DNA of 64,000 bases from Brachypodius melanocephalos. Its lineage: Eukaryota; Chordata; Aves; Passeriformes; Pycnonotidae. The notes under the pieces were generated by a model, which worked only from the letters and a program-made list of their open reading frames with translations, was not told the DNA's origin and ran no database searches. The translations under genes were made by a program, and so were the position numbers. Positions 23,620 to 33,080 of this stretch are shown here, in pieces; the first letter of the stretch is position 1, and each line of letters begins with the position of its first letter. The DNA lies in NCBI GenBank assembly GCA_013398615.1, contig VZSR01000514.1, forward strand, positions 1,359,790-1,423,789, read 5' to 3'.

Positions 23620-24965
23620 ACAGGGAACAGCAAGGCTTTAAATGATTTATTCAGTACCCTGGAGATTTTTTATTTTCTTTTTCGTTTCCACATAAATTAC
23701 ACAAGCACTTTATAAAATGAATACACATAAAACACCTTGTAAGTGCATAACTTAAAAAAAGAAAACAACAACAAAAAAAAAGCAAACAAATGAATGCCTT
23801 TAAAAATCTCACTGAAAATAGGTTTTCTGGTTGCTTGTTTATACTAACTGCTTAAATTGGCAGTGCTGTTTTAGATTATAAGTAACTGAAAAATATATAC
23901 TGTTTATATATATATATCTATATATTCCTGGCATTTGCTAGAAGTGCTTTGTTTAATTGTGTCTCATTATCTTGGTACAATTAAAAGAGCAACTAAGTTG
24001 AACAGCTGAGAGTGAAATCGATTTTTTGCTGTCAGGAACTGCCTTCTAACAGAAAACTGATAAAAATAAAACATTGGACAACATTTTGCAAATTATATGG
24101 AAATATTCCATGGAAAGAAACTGCATTACCCCCACAAGCTGCCACCCAGATCTTCTCATTATTAAAATACTCGCTGATGGGCACAGAGTCCGTGGCAGCC
24201 AGGGACTGTTTGGGCCCTTCACACAATTGAGATATCATATTTACCGTCCTCAGGAGTCTGTCAGATCCTTCTCTTGTTCCCCCTTCACAAGAAAAAATTA
24301 ATGAAAAACGGGAGGAGAGACAGCGAGGTGAGATCTGAAGGTTTCCCATCTGGCACAAGCAGAAATTTGCTGCTGTTTCCTCCATTTGTTGCATCCCCAA
24401 ATGTCTCCAGTGTGGACAACCCAAGAAGGCTCACAGCAGAGACGTGCTTCCCAGGGACCCTCCTCCTTTTCTTTCAAGCCATCAGTCCAAAACATATATA
24501 TATATATATGTGTATATATATATATATATGTGGATATATAAGGATGTACATAGAGTTTGCACTGCCGCCAGTAGAATCCTAAGGAAGTTTTCCTGTCCCC
24601 CAGCTGGATGAACACCGGCGGCTGTGTCTGTCAGGGCTGGGCTTTTGTCTGGCAGCATGTCAGCAAGTTCAGGGTCGACACTGGAGACTTTCAAGAGAAC
24701 AAAGGGCTTGGGGGGAGGTGAGACAGCATTGCTGCTCCAGCAACTCCATGGCTGGGGAGAGTTTTTGAGGTGGCTTTCCTTCTTTTTGTTTCTTGTGGAG
24801 GGTTTCCCCAGCTGGATACACCGAATGCATGTGGCCAGAGGATCAGGGGGCTCCAGCCCTCCTAGGGGAGAAAGAGTTGCTACGTGTTCCACCAAGGATG
24901 CCTAGTGTCCCCCTGGGGACAGCCCTGCCGGTAGAAGGTGTAGGTGCCACCAGTGGGTGCCAGAC
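23620..24965 (-). other. TLX1: Predicted TLX1 3' UTR with polyadenylation signal
   Basis: Downstream of the stop, a canonical AATAAA on the minus strand lies at 23651-23646 (TTTATT on plus), giving a 3' UTR of about 1.3 kb. A weaker ATTAAA at 23957-23952 is an alternative. The stretch 23640-24100 is AT-rich and not simple repeat except for a short TA run at 23905-23935. A larger TA microsatellite (24494-24540) falls inside the UTR. The exact end is inference; cDNA or 3'-end reads would fix it. Confidence 0.55.
24494..24540. repeat. TA microsatellite in the TLX1 3' UTR
   Basis: Alternating TA broken by GTG triplets, within the predicted UTR; likely length-variable. Confidence 0.9.
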
Positions 24966-25188
24966 TTATTCACAAGCAGAGGCGACAGTGGTGACACTGG
25001 TGATCTTGGTGGAGTCATCAGACCAAGGCTGGAGATTCTGGAGGGCGAAGAGAGAGGAGTTGTGGACACAGATGGGGTCGGCTTGGATGGGCTGGTTGAT
25101 GGTTTTTTGGAAGGCTTCCTGCTGCAGCTGCATGAGGATGCGGTTTGCTTGCTGCCGCTCAGCCTCCCGCTCCTCCGCTGTCTGCCTC
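24966..25188 (-). CDS. TLX1: TLX1 coding exon 3 (C-terminal region and stop)
   Basis: The acceptor cctctctcgtag| precedes G AGG CAG ACA, which completes the split Arg codon and reads RRQTAEEREAERQQANRI, the end of the homeodomain and its extension. The tail contains a Gln-rich LQLQQEAFQK-like helix, HNSSLFALQNLQPW and a C-terminus ending ACE, with a TAA stop at 24968-24966. These blocks are shared across TLX proteins; the ITSV...VASACE ending is TLX1-specific. The exon has 74 codons including the stop plus one leading base, which fits the exon 2 phase exactly. The plus strand has apparent ORFs here that are shadows. Confidence 0.96.
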
Positions 25189-28100
25189 CTACGAGAGAGG
25201 GAGCCATTAGGGGGGCCTGGGGAAGCAAAGCAAGGGCATTTCCAGAGAGATTAAGTTGGTCTGGGTCCTCATGATGTGGGAGGGCAGGGGTAGGAAAAGA
25301 GGGTGCCTTGCCATGGCGTGGTCCCACATTTCCTACACAAATGGCCAGTAAATCCCATAAACTGAGGACTGGGTCCATCTGTCTTATCTGTCTTCGGCAA
25401 AAATCGCTCTGATCAAAGAGACCTGGGAGCAGCCCACAGCTCTGGATTACTCTCTGCCCACAGGAAAAAAAACAAGCAGAGACAAAACACCTGAAATGTC
25501 ATACAACAGCATTGCAAAAGTTGTGATCCCCTGAAAATATGCTCTGGTCTGACAGCAAGAGCCAAGCATGCAAAGCCCCAGGAAGAAGCATGGAGCAGGA
25601 TGGGGTAAGACAGTGACTGGCAGTGCCACACAGCTAGAAGATGGGCAGTGTGACCCTGGACATCCCTTTCCAGCATCCAGGTTTGCCATCTTGTCTGCCA
25701 CGCTGTGGTGACCAACTGTTGAGAGTTTGGATGAAGGCAAAAACATTCCCATGGCAGGCAGCAAAATTTCAGCTAAACACTGGAAACACATTTTTTAGCA
25801 GTAAGAAAAATTAAAGCACAGAATATACTATCTGGAAAGAGTGAATGACAAAGTTTTTCAGAGCAGTCTGGACATGTGTTTCCCTGCTATGACACCAGGT
25901 AATCTTCAAAAAGAGGGTGTTAGGGGTTCAGAAGGGGTTCTTTCCAGTGCTGGTTGTGCCCTGTTGGTTGGCTGGCTCTGGGCTGCCTGGAGCAGAGAAT
26001 TGGATAGGTAGAAATAGCCTGAATCCTCTTACATCCACTACGGAAACTCCACTCCTCCTTGTTTGGATGGCAGGTCAGTCCAAAGTCTGCAGCTTACGCT
26101 CACCTCTACTTCACCTGGTACCTCTATTGATGCTGCTGGGAAAACCTGGGAGCAATTCACAGTGCTGGTGCCAGGGCAATTCCCAAAGCATCCTCTCTGT
26201 CCCTCACACCCCCAGGCTCAGCTGACATCCTCTCAGCAGCTTCAGCAGACCAGTGACACAGGAAATGGCAGCTTTTTAATTTAGCAACTCGGAGGGGATG
26301 TGAGATGTCTCATCCTCTTTGACCATGGGAATTGGAAGTGGCAGCTCAGATCTCCACAGCGACATCTCAGAGCACAGGGCAGAGGGTCCCTGGCTGCCAA
26401 TGGGGAAGCAGGTTGGGGCTTGGATGCTAGCAATGAGCCTCTGGGCACCCAAGCCTCCAGACATGTGGCCAGTGTTGCCTCCTGGGAGCAGATAGTTCAG
26501 GGCTCAGTCCCTGTTCTAATCACTGTGTCAACATCTCACATCAGATATCCCGGGAAGAGCGGGCTCAGAGCTGCACCAGCCTAGGGAGCAGCTTCGTCTC
26601 TGCCTCAATGAATATTTAATGACCCTCTGCACAATGAGGAGATGCTCCAGGAGGAGGTAGAGAGCCCCAAGTCCAGAGTGATCAGAGCACCATGGCTGTG
26701 AGCACCTTGCTCCCAAGTACCTCCTCGCTGCAAGCAGCTGGTCTAGTCATGGATTCACATCAGAGTGGGATTTCCAGGTTCACACCTGCCTGGAAAGAGC
26801 TGTGTCTAAAGCAAGAGCCCAAATCTGAGGAGAGGATCACACAGACACCTCACTCCAACAAAGACAACCAGGCAAGGGGCAGGGGCAAGACTCTTCCCCA
26901 CAATCTGCATTCAAGCAGTTAAATTGCTCAGAGGGCTCATAGAAACTTTCTTGGATACTTCCCACTGCCTCATTCAGGCCAAGTTTACAGCAGTTCCTTC
27001 CAGCTCCCAGTGCTCCAGGAACTACTCAGAGTCTACTGCCCAGTGCAGGGGCCTGAGACAGCAAGTTGGGTGTGCTATCAGCCAGGGGCACCCACATCTC
27101 CATCGCAACACTCAGCAGGCACAGATGTATACAAGCAGAACTTATGCGCCTGTGTCCCTCTGGCTCAGGCCAGAAATTCTCCCATGTCTAATATTACAGC
27201 TGAAGTCTGGCTGCAGCTTTTCCCTTAGGCAGAAGTAGGATTTTGTTTCTCTTTACCCAGCTATTTTCTGTAAAACACGTGAATAGGTTTGTATCCTCTG
27301 CACCTCTGCCAAAAGAGGCTGAATTTAGCCAACAGACGCAAAGAGTATTGACAGATGGATTTGCCTCACTTCCTTAGGAAACCTGGTTAGAAGACACAGC
27401 TGACCCTGTTTCACAGGCCACAGCAGGACGGTTCCTCCTGGATTCTGTTTCTGTTTCTCCAGCTAGAGACTTCCTAACAGTTGGGGAATTGTGCTACCGT
27501 GGATTCTCTAGGGGGCAACTCACTAAGGTTAGGATTCACACACCCCCTTTGTTTCAAGTTCCTTGACCCCCATTTCTTACCCAACCCCGGCATACTCAGG
27601 CAATTGCTATCCTATTAACCCTTGGGAAGACTTTGGGGAAGGCCTTTCTCCCATTTTGAAGAAGATGCCTGCCTGCCTGCCTGCCTGCCTGCCCTCCAGC
27701 ACCCAGCGCTCAGCACCCAGCAGCTCAGCACCCAACTTCTCTGCTGTCTGAGGAAGCACCCCCTTGCCCATTATTTTCTGCCGCCGCAGAAGGCCTGTCC
27801 CCAGCCCAATTCTCAGGGCTGGGGTGCTTCCCTCGGGAACATCCCGGCAACGTGCAGCTTGGGAGGGGCAGGGTCACTGCGATGGAGCCCTGGAGGCTCC
27901 GTGTGAGCCCAGCCTTCCTTTCCTCTCCGGCTTTACCGGCACGCCCGGCAGCAGAACAAAAAGAGAGCATTTGGGCAAGGAGGCGCCGCGAACCCCGCGG
28001 GGACGAAAATCTCCGCGCTATGCAGAGCCCGGTTCCCCGACAGCCCCGGCCGAGGGCTCCCACACGCTGCTGCCGCGGACAGAGGCGCGGAAACCTCCGC

Positions 28101-28270
28101 ACCCCCTGGTGACACTGACGGCACCCACTGCACGCCTGTGTGTGCACACATCCATCCCTGCGGCATACCCGCACACGGTTTTGCACGCAGGTCGGGTGCG
28201 CACACACTGTGTAATACATGGCCCGCACCACTCCACACTGGCGGGGCTGTGTCTTGCACTCACACCCCGT

Positions 28271-28309
<39 letters not shown>

Positions 28310-30931
28310 GTGCGGGCACACACGGGCACGCGTGGCCTTCACACTGACCGTGCAGTTACACAAGCGTGTCCTGCTTGCACACCCGCCCGCAGGTGTGCAC
28401 ACACCACATGCAGGCACACACACGCCCCGCCGTGCATGCAACACGCGCCTGTACACACACGATCCCATTCACACAATCACGGGGCTTGCACACCTCTCCG
28501 CTGCTATCAAAGCTCCTGGCAGAGCTGCTGGCAGCCAGGTCTGTCCCATCCGGGCTGCCCCACCCCGGTCCACGGAGACCCCCGGTCCCTAACCTCCACT
28601 TGGTGCGCCGGTTCTGGAACCAGGTCTTCACCTGGGCGTCCGTCATCTTGAGGGCCTTGGCCAGGGCAGCGCGCTCGGCCGAGGCCAGGTATTTCTGCCG
28701 ATGGAAGCGCTTCTCCAACTCGCAAATCTGCAGGCGGGTGAAGGAGGTGCGCGGCTTCTTCTTCTTGGGGGGCGTGCGGTTCTGGTAGGGGTGACCTATA
28801 CGGCGTGTTACAGTGAAGGGTGAGAGGGCCACTGGGGGGGACACGGGAGGAGGGGGGATGAGAGGCAAAGAAGCAAGCAGCGACACATCAGCAGAGGGGC
28901 TCTGGCTCCCGGCCGCTGGACTGGGGACCACCCCCCACCGCTCCGAAGCCGCGGCTTCCCCGCCGACACCCATGCAGGAGCTGCAAAAACTCGGCGACGG
29001 CCCCGCGTATCGGGAAGGCCCGGCGGCCTTCCCTGGGTGCTGCGGGCACCCACCGGGCACCGCTCGGCTCCGGCGGAGGGGAAGGTGCCGGCTTGCCCGG
29101 CCAAGTGCCTGCCGGGGAACGGGAGATCGGCAGCGGCAGCCGGTCCTGGCGCTGGGCCGGGGCTTCGCGCTCCGTGCCAAGCGGGCTCGGGATAATTTCG
29201 TTTAGGAGCGGCGGTAACCCCATCGGCCCCGGCTCCAGTGCCTCGTACACGGGAAGTGAAGTTCCAGACTGGAAACCGGAGTTGCGATTTGTTGCTCTGT
29301 TTGTTTGTTCTTGTTTTGTTTCGTTTAAAATATATATGGCTTTGTTTGGGTTTGTTATGTTTTGGTTTGGGGTTTGGTTTTTTTTGTTTTTTGGGGTTTT
29401 TTTTCCCAACCCCACAAAAAATAATTAGTGAACAGTCACATTGTGTCTAAGCCAGGAACAAATTGAGTGAAATCCAGCCAGGTGCTTGCCAGGGGAACAG
29501 CCCGTTCGTCCACCCGCGGCCATGCCCGAACTCAGCGCCATAGGGTCGAAATTAAACGGGAACTTTCAAAAATCGGGCCTCGGTTTCCGCCTTTGGAAAG
29601 AGGCGCTGATTTTTCTCCGTTGTAATTTCGTTCCTTTTGTTTGTTTGTTTGCGTCTTTTTTATTTATTTCTTTTCGTTGTTCGAGTTTTTGCTTTGTTAG
29701 TACCGAAAGACGAGCCCAGCTATATCTGGAAACGGTGGCGAGGCCGAGAAGCGGCTCTAGCCCGAGCCCCGCTCTACTCGGGTCTGCAAAAAGTCCCTTT
29801 TGGTGGGGAAAAAGGCTGAGCCGAAACCCGCAGCCAGGAAAAGCCAGCCGGGTTAAGGAAGGCAATCGGACGGCCTTCCCGGGCAGGCCAGGGCCGGGGC
29901 CGCCTGTCTGCCTTCCCGGGCCGTGCTTCCCAAATAACTCTCGGTTTTGAAGGCAAGTTTCCCCGGGTGTTGGCTCGGGCGGCAGGGATGGGGTAGCCGT
30001 GCCCGGGGCTGGCGGGAGGTCGTGTGCGGAGTTTACCATCCCTTTTCCTCCTCGCCCGCCTTTGCCGACCCGTATCGCGGGAAAAAAAAAAAATAATGTA
30101 AAAAACCCACACCAAACTAATAAATAAATTAATTAAAAGGAACTAAAACAACAACAACAAAACCCCCACATATACAAACAATCAAACCAACTAAAATATC
30201 AAAACAAACAAACAAAAGGAAACACAACTGATTTCGAGGGGACTGAATACACCTTATTTCCTACTCCGTCTTGCTTCTGGCCTCCTCCCGGACCAGCTTC
30301 CCAGGACCATCCCAGCTGCTTTCTCCATCCGGCCGGAGAGACCTCCGGCTGGATCCTGCATGCCCTTGTGGGCACCGGTTGCCGCGCCGAGGCCGGGCGG
30401 CGGGGGAGGAAGCGGGGTAGGGGGAGCAGAGAGAGAAGCGGGGTCCCGGTGGCTCAACTCACCTGTGAACCTGTCTTTTGTGTACCGCCTGTTGCTCTCC
30501 ATCCAGGGGAAGGTGAGCCCCGTGAGGCTGTTCATGCCGTTCACGGCCGGCACGGCGGCGGAGAGGGGCTGGTGGACGCCGCCGGCCACGGGGCGATGGG
30601 CCGGGACGCGGATCACCCCGCCGGCCGAGCTCAAGGTGTTGCCGTTCATGCTCACCGCCATGTTCACGTTGTAGGAGCCGGGCAGGCCGCCCATGCTGCA
30701 GGAGGTGCCGGTGTAGGCGCCGGCCCCGCCGCCGCTCGCCCCGTAGCCGCCCGTGACCGTGTTGTAGGCGCTGCCCACGATGCAGCCCAGCCCGTAGTCC
30801 GCCGAGTCCTGCAGCCGGGGGTGCGACACCATGCAGCTGCCCGGATCCGACGTGTTGAGGATCTGGTCGATGCCGAAGCTGATGGGCTCGGCTTGCCCTT
30901 GGTGCAGGTGGTGAGCCCCAAGGTGCTCCAT
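24966..30931 (-). CDS. TLX1: TLX1 (HOX11) homeobox transcription factor, three coding exons
   Basis: The CDS joins 30931-30463, 28831-28594 and 25188-24966 on the minus strand: 930 nt, or 309 aa plus a TAA stop. TLX1 is a nuclear DNA-binding regulator; in vertebrates the family is needed for spleen formation and for sensory and hindbrain neurons. Visible domains: Eh1-type Groucho/TLE motif FGIDQIL (residues 19-25), Gly-rich stretch (about 61-75), PBX-contact motif FPWME (141-145), basic KKKK leading into a homeodomain (about 180-239) with W227, F228, N230 and the family-diagnostic Thr at homeodomain position 47 (T226), then a conserved tail with HNSSLFALQNLQPW. The N-terminus (MEHLG...) and the TLX1-type tail (ending VASACE) separate it from TLX2 and TLX3. 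Introns are 1631 and 3405 bp, each interrupting a codon after its first or second base, and the joins restore the family sequence. The start ATG has a strong context (G at -3 and +4). No coding neighbour was found. Confidence 0.97.
27667..27740. repeat. GCCT tetranucleotide run and CAGCACCC repeats
   Basis: About six GCCT units, then three copies of a CAGCACCCAG-type word separated by CTs or GCTs. Located in TLX1 intron 2. Confidence 0.9.
28272..28306. repeat. CA dinucleotide microsatellite
   Basis: About 17 CA units in TLX1 intron 2, inside a broader region where CACAC words recur with GC-rich spacers on the plus strand. Confidence 0.97.
28594..28831 (-). CDS. TLX1: TLX1 coding exon 2 (homeodomain)
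   Basis: This exon carries most of the homeodomain. The acceptor is a strong pyrimidine tract ending cccccccag before TG GCC CTC; the donor is AAG TGG AG|gttagg. It supplies the last two bases of codon 157, then 78 codons, then two bases of codon 236. From the upstream acceptor it begins ALSPFTVTRRIGHPYQN, a segment also present in TLX2/TLX3-type proteins. A second in-frame acceptor (ccgtatag|GTCACC) lies 36 nt inside, so the exon can start at 28795 and read ...RFT-GHPYQN, as in the mammalian TLX1 reference. The homeodomain has the KKKK N-terminal arm and a recognition helix containing QVKTWFQNRRTKW, with Thr at position 47. Both acceptors keep frame; the upstream one has the better tract. 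Confidence 0.96.
28795..28802 (-). promoter_or_regulatory. TLX1: Alternative in-frame 3' splice site in TLX1 exon 2
   Basis: Minus-strand sequence ccgtatag|GTCACC gives an AG acceptor 36 nt downstream of the main one. Its use removes 12 residues (V-A-L-S-P-F-T-V-T-R-R-I) and yields 297 aa. It has no pyrimidine tract of its own, so it probably depends on the upstream tract. Confidence 0.6.
29282..29410 (+). repeat. T/G-rich low-complexity tract in intron 1
   Basis: Runs of TTTG, GGTTT and T-runs, almost free of A and C except for a short aaaatatatatggc interruption; mirror composition of the A/C tracts elsewhere in the window. Confidence 0.85.
30080..30230 (+). repeat. A-rich low-complexity tract in intron 1
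   Basis: A-runs, TAAATAAATTAATT, ACAACAACAACAA and CAAACAAAC units; few G. No gene content. Confidence 0.85.
30463..30931 (-). CDS. TLX1: TLX1 coding exon 1 (N-terminal regulatory region)
   Basis: This exon encodes residues 1-156 plus the first base of codon 157. It starts at ATG 30931-30929, preceded by GCGGCGGC. The open frame runs further upstream to 30991, but that codon is GTG, so 30931 is the sensible start. The exon ends ...TTC ACA G at a textbook donor (gtgagt, 30462 downward). It carries the Eh1-like repression motif near the N-terminus, a Gly/Ser/Ala-rich middle, the VIRVPAHRP block shared by all TLX proteins (residues 106-114), and the FPWMESNRRYTKDRFT block that contacts PBX. By my recollection the human protein is longer (330 aa) because of extra Gly runs here; the compact version fits a bird. 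The opposite strand has a long open frame that is only a GC-rich shadow. Confidence 0.96.
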
Positions 30932-31500
30932 GCCGCCGCTCGGGTACCGGGGCCGCACCTCCGGCCCGGGCAGGGCAGCGCAGCCCCACACCGCCCCAAA
31001 ACCGGCAACGGGGCCGCACAGCGCCGGGGCACGCCGGCTACGCGCTCAGTCCCATAGCACGATGGCAGAGCACCCCAAGAAACGCCAGCAGAGCCACGCA
31101 AGGCCGGGACACGGCAGCCACACGCTCAGCACGAAGGCACACCAACACAGCCATGCGCAGCCCAGGTACAAGAGTGAAACACCCCCGCAGCCCGGGACGC
31201 CACAGCCGTGCCCAGCGCGGCACAGGACGCGGACACGGGAGACACAACCGCGCCAAACACACCCGACAGCGTCCAGGAGCGGGAACACCGCACCGCAGCC
31301 ACGGACAATGGTCCCGCTCCGATGAGACCCAGCACTCCCAGGTACCAAGACACGTCAGGAGCCTCTCACCCAGGACACACAGACGTACGAACGGACACAC
31401 ACACACACAAGGGTGCCCCGGGGACCCCTCGCCGCGGCGGGCGGTGGGGAGCCGGGAGCCCCGCGGAGCGGAGCGCGGCGGATTGTGAGTGCGATCGCCC
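30932..31500 (-). other. TLX1: Predicted TLX1 5' UTR and CpG-island promoter flank
   Basis: The region is GC- and CpG-rich and lies directly upstream of the TLX1 ATG. From about 31030 to 31420 the plus strand is A/C-rich with few T, so the sense strand of TLX1 is G/T-rich, the strand bias seen just downstream of many CpG-island start sites. It contains degenerate internal repeats built on cacag/cagcc words. The start site cannot be placed exactly; if the CCAAT box at 31567-31563 sits at about -75, transcription would begin near 31490. Open frames on both strands here start with non-ATG codons and resemble no protein. Confidence 0.5.
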
Positions 31501-31514
31501 GCCGCCCCGCTTGC

Positions 31515-31599
31515 CCATCAATCACCCTACCCAGGGCCTACTGCTGCAGGCCCTCACTCTCCATTGGTTGGATGCTGAGAGCAGCCCAGTGAATGACAG
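31515..31599 (-). promoter_or_regulatory. TLX1: TLX1 promoter site cluster: PBX-HOX, CCAAT, PREP/MEIS
   Basis: Within 85 bp upstream of TLX1 are three textbook motifs. CCATCAATCA (31515-31524) is TGATTGATGG on the TLX1 strand, a PBX-HOX consensus. ATTGG at 31563-31567 is a CCAAT box on the TLX1 strand, the NF-Y type. TGACAG at 31594-31599 is a PREP/MEIS core. The flanks are GC-rich and non-repetitive. Motif identity is seen; function in this promoter is inferred from position. Confidence 0.5.
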
Positions 31600-31687
31600 C
31601 AGAGAAGAGCACACAAGAGGAGTTTCTTCTTCCCCAGCCCCCTCTCGCACCCCCACCCCACCGCAAAAAAATCACCGCCCGTCTCGG

Positions 31688-31698
31688 CCTTATAAAGT
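31688..31698. promoter_or_regulatory. TATA-like element upstream of TLX1, near palindromic
   Basis: CCTTATAAAGT is set in GC-rich sequence. It reads TATAAAG on plus and TATAAG on minus. The better match is on plus, directed away from TLX1, with the CCAAT/ATTGG box about 125 bp behind it. It could therefore serve a divergent transcript (a divergent neighbour, TLX1NB, is known in humans) or an upstream TLX1 start. Sequence alone cannot decide. Confidence 0.35.
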
Positions 31699-31699
31699 G

Positions 31700-32780
31700 A
31701 GCGCAGGGCACTGGGGGTGAAATAGTGGCTGATCCCGAGCGGCAGAGTGGGGACGTTTGCTTCTGGAATTTGTGGCCGCGAACTGCTGGGAATGGGGATC
31801 TTGGCTACCAGCCCCCGCCGGAGAATCAAGCCTAGGTTGCGATCCCCAAGGGCTCCTGCTGATCCCGAGCGAGAGCTGAAGCCGGAGGATCCCCGTCTGG
31901 TGGGGTCCCAGACCCGTCGTGCCTCTCTGTTCCGGAAGGGTGTTCTCAATTTCAAAAGTCAGCACCTTTCAAAAAGCCGCGGGGGAGGCGGCTCTCTCAC
32001 CAATAGACCCCAGGGCAGAGACACGGGGACGTTGAGAAGGGCGCCCCAAAAGTGCCCGGACCCGTGGAAGGGGTGCGATGAGAGGAGTCGAGGGGCTCCT
32101 GAAACACACCTCCCCCCGGAGAACCGGGGCGGGGCTCATTTCCCCGGGACGATGGCAGGCCCCAGCTGCACCCCACGGGGCAGTGGACACCGCTGACGGG
32201 GCACCCGCCACTGCTGGCTCCGCCATCTGCTGCCTCCGTCCCCTCCCGCGCCTGCCCGCGGGGAGATGGGTGCTTTAGTTTAAAAAAAAAAATTATTTTT
32301 AAAGTTTTAAACAACATGAAAATGAAAGCCGCTATTGCAATTTCTGTAAAACTTGTGGCCATGGCCCGTCGGTGCCTGCCCCGCACAGCCGGGCCGGGGG
32401 CAGAGCCGCCGATGGGACCGGGTGCTGCCGTCTCCTTGAATCCGGCCTCCCACTGCTTCCGACCGGCGCTGCCCAGTGTGACCCAGCGCTCCCGGCCGCG
32501 GCGTCAGGGTTTTGCCCGGTAGTTTGTGCTCTGCCCGCCTTATCCTTCCCTCTACGGGCTGTGACCAGCCGTCCATGCTCTCCCTGGTTGAGGCAAAGGC
32601 TGCCCTCCACATCTTCAGAGTGCCTGTGGTTGAACGCCCACAAGAGACCGTGGGGACCCCGAATGGGACAGCCTGCTCTGGAGTACGCCCATACAAAACA
32701 AATGGCGCTCGACTGGAAAATCATGTCTGTGCACTCAGGTACATCTCCTCAGTCATCACCAGCTGTATCATCCCATCCTC
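31700..32780. other. GC-rich upstream flank of TLX1
   Basis: CpG-rich, continuing the TLX1 island to about 32500. Overlapping ORFs on both strands show no domains. A divergent non-coding transcript could start here, but no splice-supported exon is visible. Confidence 0.45.
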
Positions 32781-33080
32781 ATCCTCACACTCCCAATGTT
32801 GCACACAAGCTCACAACACTCTCATGAGCTCACAGGCACCCATGCTCACAGTCCCACACATTCTCTTGTGCACACACCTACATTTGTGTGCTTATTCAAA
32901 TGTTCTCTCGCACTCACAGACTGTTACAACCTCCTGCACACACAGAAGTTCTGACACACGTTCTCATTCACACCTTCACAACTGTATGTATTCACACCCA
33001 CGGTCACTCCCACAGGCAGTAACACACCCCAGTTCTCGTGTGTCCAGACACCCCCAGACACGCACACACTGACACACCAG
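32781..33080. repeat. CACAC-rich degenerate repeat region
   Basis: Plus strand repeatedly carries CACAC/TCACA words at irregular intervals (for example cacacacagaag, gacacacg, cacgcacacactgacacac). It looks like a decayed microsatellite/minisatellite. Confidence 0.6.

Larger units (their letters stand above)
25189..28593 (-). other. TLX1: TLX1 intron 2
   Basis: 3405 bp between donor gttagg and acceptor ctcgtag. Contains a GCCT tetranucleotide repeat (27667-27693), short CAGCACCC repeats, a CA microsatellite (28272-28306) and a wider CA-rich minisatellite-like stretch (about 28130-28480). No enclosed gene seen. Confidence 0.9.
28832..30462 (-). other. TLX1: TLX1 intron 1
   Basis: 1631 bp, donor gtgagt, acceptor with a long C/T tract. 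GC-rich overall, but with a T/G-only style tract (29282-29410), a TTTG run (about 29633-29660) and an A-rich tract (30080-30230) on plus. These have opposite strand polarity in the pre-mRNA. Confidence 0.92.

Noticed and set aside
28130..28480. CRISPR-like array
   Set aside because: Repeating CACAC words are a degenerate CA repeat with irregular spacing, in a vertebrate intron.
27764..28651. 295-codon plus-strand open frame
   Set aside because: It runs across TLX1 intron 2 CA repeats and antisense to exon 2; the Thr/His/Pro repeats come from the microsatellite and no domain is present.
30929..30991. N-terminal extension of TLX1 by 20 codons
   Set aside because: The upstream start would be GTG, while the ATG at 30931 has a strong context and matches the family N-terminus.
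30368..31057. 229-codon plus-strand open frame
   Set aside because: Antisense shadow of GC-rich TLX1 exon 1 and its 5' flank.
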